A DNA stretch of 64,000 nt from Streptomyces sp. NRRL F-5126 (GTDB taxonomy: Bacteria > Actinomycetota > Actinomycetes > Streptomycetales > Streptomycetaceae). The notes below the pieces were generated by a model that did not search any database, had not been told where the DNA came from, and worked only from the letters and a program-made list of their open reading frames with translations. Where the stretch lies: positions 62,001 to 126,000 of the forward strand of contig NZ_JOFZ01000013.1 in NCBI RefSeq assembly GCF_000721265.1, given 5' to 3'. Both the position numbers and the translations under genes were made by a program. Each line of letters begins with the position of its first letter. Positions within the stretch are counted from its first letter, which is position 1. Below are positions 58,118 through 64,000 of this stretch, piece after piece.

Positions 58118-59371
58118 ATGAGCGACAGCCCAGCCCCCCTCGCGGACCCGCACATCGCCTTCGATCCGGCCGAAGGCCGCCGGGACGTCGTCGTCCTCGG
58201 CTCCACGGGCTCCATCGGCACCCAGGCCATCGACCTGGTCCTGCGCAACCCCGACCGGTTCCGTGTCACCGCGCTGTCCGCCGCGGGCGGCCGGGTGGCC
58301 CTGCTCGCCGAGCAGGCCAGGCGGCTGCGGGTCGCGGCCGTCGCCGTGGCGCGCGAGGAGGCCGTGCCCGCGCTCAAGGAGGCGCTGGGGGCCGAGTACG
58401 GACCCGGTGAGACGCTCCCCGAGATCCTCGCCGGCCCCGACGCGGCCGGCGACCTGGCCGCCTCCGCGTGCCACACGGTGCTCAACGGCATCACCGGTTC
58501 CATCGGCCTCGCCCCCACGCTCGCCGCGCTCAAGGCGGGGCGCACGCTCGCGCTCGCCAACAAGGAGTCGCTCATCGTCGGCGGCCCGCTGGTCAAGGAG
58601 CTCGCCGCGCCGGGGCAGATCATCCCCGTCGACTCGGAGCACGCGGCGCTCTTCCAGGCGGTTGCCTGCGGCACCAGGGCGGATGTGCGCAAGCTCGTCG
58701 TGACCGCGTCGGGCGGCCCGTTCCGCGGCCGCACGCGCGCCGAACTCGCCGAGGTGACGCCGAAGGACGCGCTCGCCCACCCCACCTGGGCGATGGGCCC
58801 GGTGATCACCGTGAACTCGGCGACGCTCGTCAACAAGGGCCTCGAAGTGATCGAGGCCCACCTGCTGTACGACATCCCGTTCGAGCGCATCGAGGTCGTC
58901 GTCCACCCGCAGTCGTACGTCCACTCGATGGTGGAGTTCACGGACGGCTCGACGCTCGCCCAGTGCACCCCGCCCGACATGCGCGGCCCCATCGCGGTCG
59001 GGCTCGGCTGGCCGCGGCGCGTGCCGGACGCGGCGCCCGCGTTCGACTGGACCAAAGCGTCGACGTGGGAGTTCTACCCGCTCGACACGGAGGCCTTCCC
59101 GTCCGTGGGGCTCGCCCGGCACGTCGGCGCCCTGGGCTCCACCGCGCCCGCGGTCTTCAACGCGGCGAACGAGGAGTGTGTGGAGGCGTTCCTGAGCGGC
59201 CGGCTGCCGTTCAACGGCATCATGGACACCGTCACCGAGGTCGTCGCGGAACACGGCGAGCCGGACCGGGGAACCCGGCTCACCGTCGCGGACGTCCTCG
59301 AAGCAGAGGCCTGGGCGCGCGCCCGGGCCGGGGAACTCGCACGGAAGGCCACGGCGGAGGCTCGCGCATGA
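58118..59371 (+). CDS. dxr: 1-deoxy-D-xylulose 5-phosphate reductoisomerase
   Basis: Second step of the MEP route to isoprenoids: DXP plus NADPH to MEP; target of fosmidomycin. A 417-residue protein: [15 protein letters not shown] (NADPH site), [22 protein letters not shown] (metal-binding), [14 protein letters not shown] and [12 protein letters not shown]. The first 20 residues are variable. ATG at 58118; in-frame ATG at 58109 is an alternative. Its stop overlaps the rseP start (ATGA). Confidence 0.96.
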   Translation: MSDSPAPLADPHIAFDPAEGRRDVVVLGSTGSIGTQAIDLVLRNPDRFRVTALSAAGGRVALLAEQARRLRVAAVAVAREEAVPALKEALGAEYGPGETLPEILAGPDAAGDLAASACHTVLNGITGSIGLAPTLAALKAGRTLALANKESLIVGGPLVKELAAPGQIIPVDSEHAALFQAVACGTRADVRKLVVTASGGPFRGRTRAELAEVTPKDALAHPTWAMGPVITVNSATLVNKGLEVIEAHLLYDIPFERIEVVVHPQSYVHSMVEFTDGSTLAQCTPPDMRGPIAVGLGWPRRVPDAAPAFDWTKASTWEFYPLDTEAFPSVGLARHVGALGSTAPAVFNAANEECVEAFLSGRLPFNGIMDTVTEVVAEHGEPDRGTRLTVADVLEAEAWARARAGELARKATAEARA

Positions 59372-60669
59372 CGATTCTGTTGACGGTCATCGGCATAGTC
59401 ATCTTCGCCGCCGGGCTGCTGTTCTCCATCGCCTTCCACGAGTTCGGCCACCTGTCGACCGCGAAGATGTTCGGCATCCGGGTACCGCAGTACATGGTCG
59501 GCTTCGGGCCGACGATCTTCTCGCGGAAGAAGGGCGACACCGAGTACGGCTTCAAGGCCATCCCGATGGGCGGCTACATCCGCATGATCGGGATGTTCCC
59601 GCCGGGCCCCGACGGCCGGATGTCGTCGCGCTCCACGTCGCCGTGGCGCAGCATGATCGAGGACGCACGCTCGGCGGCCTTCGAGGAGATGCAGGAGGGC
59701 GACGAGGAGCGCCTCTTCTACACGCGCAAGCCGTGGAAGCGCGTGATCGTGATGTTCGCCGGCCCGTTCATGAACCTTGTCCTGGCCGTCGTGATCTTCT
59801 TCGGCGTCGCGATGACGTACGGCTTCCAGACGCAGACCACCGAGGTCGGCGGCGTGCAGCAGTGCGTGATCTCGCAGAGCGCCAAGCGCCAGACGTGCAA
59901 GCCGGGCGACCCGCAGTCGCCGGCCGCCAAGGCGGGGCTGCACAAGGGCGACAAGATCGTCGCCTTCGACGGCCGCAAGGTGGACGACTGGGACACCCTG
60001 TCCGACCGGATCCGCAAGACCATCGGCCCCGCCACGATCACCGTGCGGCGCGACGGCCACGAGCAGGTGCTCCACGCGAGCCTGCTGAAGAACACCGTGG
60101 CCGAGAAGGACTCGAACGGCGACGTGGTGCCCGGCAAGTTCGTGCCCGCCGGCTACCTGGGGTTCGCGGCCCAGACGAAGATCGTCCCGCTGTCCTTCGG
60201 CGAGTCCGTCGACCGCATGGGCGGGATGATCAGCGACAGCGTCAGCCGGCTCGTGGACCTGCCGTCCAAGATCCCCGGCCTGTGGGGCGCGGCCTTCGAG
60301 GGCAAGCAGCGCGCCGCGGACTCGCCGGTCGGCGTGGTCGGCGCCGCGAGGATCGGCGGCGAGGTGATGACGCTGCACGTGCCCGCCGAGAGCCAGATCG
60401 CGATGTTGCTGTTCCTGCTCGCCGGGTTCAACCTCTCGCTGTTCCTGTTCAACATGGTGCCGCTGCTCCCGCTGGACGGCGGGCACATCGCGGGCGCCCT
60501 CTGGGAGGCCCTGCGGCGCAATCTCGCACGCGTGTTCTCCCGGCCGGACCCGGGCCCGTTCGACGTCGCGAAGCTCATGCCCGTGGCCTACGTGGTGGCA
60601 GGCGTCTTCGTCTGCTTCACCGCACTGGTCCTGATCGCGGACGTCGTGAACCCAGTCAAGATCACCTGA
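59368..60669 (+). CDS. rseP: RseP-type site-2 protease
   Basis: Intramembrane zinc metalloprotease, 433 residues, that cuts anti-sigma factors or signal-peptide remnants. Zinc motif HEFGH (about 24-28) in the first membrane segment and second motif LDGGH in [11 protein letters not shown] (about 365-375). A single PDZ domain lies between ([20 protein letters not shown]). Four membrane segments are seen. ATG at 59368 overlaps the dxr stop; the dxr-rseP-ispG order is conserved in actinobacteria. Confidence 0.93.
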   Translation: MTILLTVIGIVIFAAGLLFSIAFHEFGHLSTAKMFGIRVPQYMVGFGPTIFSRKKGDTEYGFKAIPMGGYIRMIGMFPPGPDGRMSSRSTSPWRSMIEDARSAAFEEMQEGDEERLFYTRKPWKRVIVMFAGPFMNLVLAVVIFFGVAMTYGFQTQTTEVGGVQQCVISQSAKRQTCKPGDPQSPAAKAGLHKGDKIVAFDGRKVDDWDTLSDRIRKTIGPATITVRRDGHEQVLHASLLKNTVAEKDSNGDVVPGKFVPAGYLGFAAQTKIVPLSFGESVDRMGGMISDSVSRLVDLPSKIPGLWGAAFEGKQRAADSPVGVVGAARIGGEVMTLHVPAESQIAMLLFLLAGFNLSLFLFNMVPLLPLDGGHIAGALWEALRRNLARVFSRPDPGPFDVAKLMPVAYVVAGVFVCFTALVLIADVVNPVKIT

Positions 60670-60715
60670 CGGACGCGGCGGCCGGAAAAAAGGGCCGCCA
60701 CTTCCCCGGTGACGG

Positions 60716-60749
60716 CAGCCGGACACCTCTGGTGTCCGGCTGCTTACTT
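60716..60749 (+). terminator. Rho-independent terminator after rseP
   Basis: Arms CAGCCGGACACC (60716-60727) and GGTGTCCGGCTG (60731-60742), loop TCT, followed by CTTACTTTT. One of the few hairpins in this window with a T-rich tail. Confidence 0.85.
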
Positions 60750-60862
60750 TTGAGTGGACGGGGCCCGGTGGGTGTGACCTCCCGGCGGACGGTGGCGTAA
60801 TCTCGGTGCCCGGAGCCCGCCGATCTCGGGACCAGGATCCACACTTGGGGTTGCAACAGCAG

Positions 60863-62017
<1,155 letters not shown>

Positions 62018-62055
62018 CCCGGGCCCAGGCCCGGACGGCCGGGCACAACCGCCAG

Positions 62056-62103
62056 GACGAGTCCCGTGCGCCACCCGCGAGGGTGGGCGGCACGGGACTC
62101 GTC
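62056..62103. terminator. Very stable hairpin after ispG
   Basis: Perfect 13-base outer arms GACGAGTCCCGTG (62056-62068) and CACGGGACTCGTC (62091-62103), with an inner CCACCC/GGGTGG stem and a GCGA loop. Starts about 38 bases after the ispG stop. Terminator by position. Confidence 0.75.
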
Positions 62104-62214
62104 GCCGCGTGCGGCCCCTGACAGGCGCCCGAGGCCGGCGGCGGCCGCGGGAGGCGCGGACGGGAACCGGCGGGTACAGTGCGCAGACAAGCAGACCGTA
62201 CGGTGAGGCCCCAC

Positions 62215-63060
62215 GTGTTGACGCAGACCACCACCCGGGTCCTCGACCCCAGCGAACTCGGCGACGCCCTCGCGATCCTGGAGAGCGATCCCGTCGAGAA
62301 CGCGTTCGTGGCATCCCGCGTGCAGGTCGCCGGGCTCGACCCGTGGCGCCTCGGCGGCGAGATGTGGGGCTGGTACACGGACGGCCGGCTGCGCTCCCTG
62401 TGCTACTCGGGCGCCAACCTCGTGCCCATCCGCGCCACACCCGAGGCCGTGCGCGCCTTCGCCGACCGCGCACGCAGGGCCGGCCGCCGCTGCTCCTCCA
62501 TCGTCGGACCCGCCGAGCCGACCGCGCTCCTGTGGCGGCTGCTCGAGCCGTCCTGGGGCCCGGCCAGGGAAGTCCGCGCGCACCAGCCGCTGATGGTCAC
62601 CGACCGCCCGTCCGCCGAGATCGAATCCGACCCGTACGTCCGCAGGCTCGGCAAGAACGAGATAGAAACGATCATGCCCGCCTGCGTCGCCATGTTCACC
62701 GAGGAGGTCGGCGTCTCACCGCTGGCCGGCGACGGCGGCCTCCTCTACCAGGCCCGCGTCGCCGAACTCGTCGGCTCGGGGCGCGCCTTCGCCCGAATCG
62801 AGGACGGCCGGGTGGTCTTCAAGGCCGAGATCGGCGCCGCCACCCCGCGCGCGTGCCAGATCCAGGGCGTCTGGGTCGACCCCGCGTACCGGGGCAGGGG
62901 CCTGTCCGAGACGGGAATGGCGGCCGTCGTGCGCTACGCGCTGGCCGATGTCTCACCCGTCGTCAGCCTCTACGTCAACGACTTCAACACCGCCGCCAGG
63001 GCGTCCTACCGGAGGGTGGGATTCAGTGAGGTGGGCGCCTTCATGAGCGTCCTGTTCTGA
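62215..63060 (+). CDS. GNAT acetyltransferase with DUF4081 domain
   Basis: A 281-residue protein. The N-terminal half ([40 protein letters not shown]) is the DUF4081 domain; the C-terminal half is a GNAT fold with [20 protein letters not shown] (acetyl-CoA loop, about 219-238) and [18 protein letters not shown]. Substrate unknown. The GTG at 62215 is six bases after GGTGAGG; an in-frame GTG at 62179 lacks a ribosome site. Conserved next to ispG and a second GNAT in Streptomyces. Confidence 0.88.
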   Translation: MLTQTTTRVLDPSELGDALAILESDPVENAFVASRVQVAGLDPWRLGGEMWGWYTDGRLRSLCYSGANLVPIRATPEAVRAFADRARRAGRRCSSIVGPAEPTALLWRLLEPSWGPAREVRAHQPLMVTDRPSAEIESDPYVRRLGKNEIETIMPACVAMFTEEVGVSPLAGDGGLLYQARVAELVGSGRAFARIEDGRVVFKAEIGAATPRACQIQGVWVDPAYRGRGLSETGMAAVVRYALADVSPVVSLYVNDFNTAARASYRRVGFSEVGAFMSVLF

Positions 63061-63075
63061 AAGTAGGGTTCGGCC

Positions 63076-63666
63076 ATGCCGATCACCCCAGGGAACGCCC
63101 CGAGGACACCGCACGTACAGGTGGGCCCCATCGACCTCGTCGCGCGCGTGGACGACGCGCTCGCCGTGCAGGCGCTCGCCTTCGGGCTCAGCGAGGAGGA
63201 GATCGGCGTACGGCACCACATCGTGCTGCGCCACCTCATGTACCCCGGCTGCCGCTCCCTCGGCGCGACCACGCCCGAGGGCCGGCTCGTCGGCTTCGTG
63301 TACGGGCTGCCCAACGACCGCGCCCACTGGTGGTCCACCGTCGTGGAGCCCTATCTGCGCAGGCAGGACGCCAACAGCTGGCTCGACGACGTGTTCGTCA
63401 TCACCGAGCTGCACGTCCACCCCTCGTTCCAGGCGCAGGGCATCGGCAGGGAGCTGATCACCGCGATCACCGACGGCGTCCCCCAGCCGCGTTCCATCCT
63501 CTCCGCCATCGACGTCGAGAGCCCCGCCCGCCGCCTGTACCGCTCCCTCGGCTACCGCGACCTCGCCCGCCAGGTGCACTTCCCCAGCGCTCCGCGGCCG
63601 TACGCCGTGATGGGCGCGCCGCTGCCGCTGCCGCGCAAGCACTCCCCGGCGCCCGCAACGGATTAA
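63076..63666 (+). CDS. GNAT-family N-acetyltransferase
   Basis: A 196-residue GNAT protein. The acetyl-CoA loop is [15 protein letters not shown] (about residues 115-129), followed by [18 protein letters not shown]. It starts 15 bases after the previous GNAT gene, so the two are likely one operon. Substrate unknown. The short gap of about 83 bases to proS contains no clear terminator. Confidence 0.87.
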   Translation: MPITPGNAPRTPHVQVGPIDLVARVDDALAVQALAFGLSEEEIGVRHHIVLRHLMYPGCRSLGATTPEGRLVGFVYGLPNDRAHWWSTVVEPYLRRQDANSWLDDVFVITELHVHPSFQAQGIGRELITAITDGVPQPRSILSAIDVESPARRLYRSLGYRDLARQVHFPSAPRPYAVMGAPLPLPRKHSPAPATD

Positions 63667-63749
63667 CGCCGGGCGGCGGCCCCCGGTTACCCTCCTGCCA
63701 CACGCCCGGCCAAGCCGCAGGCAACCGACGCAACGCAGGAGTGCACCCC

Positions 63750-64000
63750 ATGTCCCGGACCCGGATCCAGCGCATGTCCCGTCTCATGGCCAAGACACTG
63801 CGCGAGGAGCCGGCGGACGCGGAGACACTCAGCCACAAGCTCCTCGTGCGCGCCGGGTACGTGCGGCGCACGTCGGCCGGCATCTGGACGTGGCTGCCGC
63901 TCGGCAAGAAGGTGCTGGACAACGTCGCGCGCGTGGTGCGCGAGGAGATGGACGCCTTCGGTGCGCAGGAGGTCCTGCTGCCCGCGCTGCTGCCCAAGGA
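63750..64000 (+). CDS. proS: Prolyl-tRNA synthetase, bacterial type (partial)
   Basis: The first 83 residues of a bacterial-type ProRS, cut by the window end: [58 protein letters not shown] and [10 protein letters not shown]. These are the usual start and motif 1 of the bacterial enzyme, which carries an INS editing domain further on. ATG at 63750 after CAGGAG. It is unlike the copy at 1697, so the organism has two kinds of ProRS. Confidence 0.93.
   Translation, partial: MSRTRIQRMSRLMAKTLREEPADAETLSHKLLVRAGYVRRTSAGIWTWLPLGKKVLDNVARVVREEMDAFGAQEVLLPALLPK

Overview
The window reads as a chromosomal core segment of a Streptomyces-type actinomycete. Support: very high GC with strong third-position G/C, GTG starts and ATGA/GTGA stop-start overlaps throughout, four tandem type I signal peptidases (sipWXYZ), whiG, a dre (DasR-type) site on a chitinase promoter, and leucine TTA codons absent except for one. 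As far as I recall the S. coelicolor map, the order matches the stretch from just before rpsP to proS. I see no rRNA, tRNA, CRISPR array, insertion sequence or prophage.

Layout. 1-3.1 kb: a YhfZ-type regulator cut by the window edge, a SAM methyltransferase and an archaeal/eukaryote-like prolyl-tRNA synthetase. 3.3-6.8 kb: a SprT-like protein, then rpsP-khpA-rimM-trmD-rplS. 6.8-15.5 kb: sipWXYZ, NUDIX, DUF2469, yraN, comM-like, dprA and the sporulation sigma factor whiG. 15.5-22.8 kb: TetR, M23, rpsB-tsf, pyrH, frr, cdsA, rlmN. 22.8-27 kb: a TPP riboswitch driving a thiamine-type ABC importer. 27-30.7 kb: GNAT, LOG-like protein and an ABC exporter with a degenerate ATPase. 30.7-34.2 kb: aminotransferase and Lrp regulator facing an aldehyde dehydrogenase. 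34.3-37.7 kb: glycerophosphodiesterase, an adenosine-deaminase-fold enzyme that is probably aminodeoxyfutalosine deaminase, DUF4190 and NADAR proteins. 37.8-45.1 kb: aldehyde dehydrogenase, potDABC and a PuuB-like oxidase in one polyamine operon. 45-55.6 kb: prim-pol-like protein, chitinase, membrane P-loop ATPase, gabT, PAP2, PucR regulator, P450 and TetR. 55.9-64 kb: aldehyde dehydrogenase, nucleotidyltransferase, dxr-rseP-ispG, two GNATs, and the start of a second, bacterial-type proS.

How it fits together. Three themes stand out: (1) translation and ribosome assembly genes with strong intra-operon hairpins; (2) a polyamine/GABA supercluster (import, oxidation or transamination, aldehyde oxidation, GABA transamination) whose import operon carries a GlnR-like box inside a perfect inverted repeat; (3) the MEP-pathway genes dxr and ispG flanking the site-2 protease rseP. 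Regulatory DNA is the richest source of follow-up: the TPP riboswitch with two candidate output hairpins, twin TetR operators, two equally spaced DnaA-box pairs, a dre site and a Crp-like palindrome. I did not find a clear, wholly new system. The best candidates for novelty are the duplicate prolyl-tRNA synthetase, the degenerate ABC ATPase, the single TTA-containing gene and the DnaA-box pairs.
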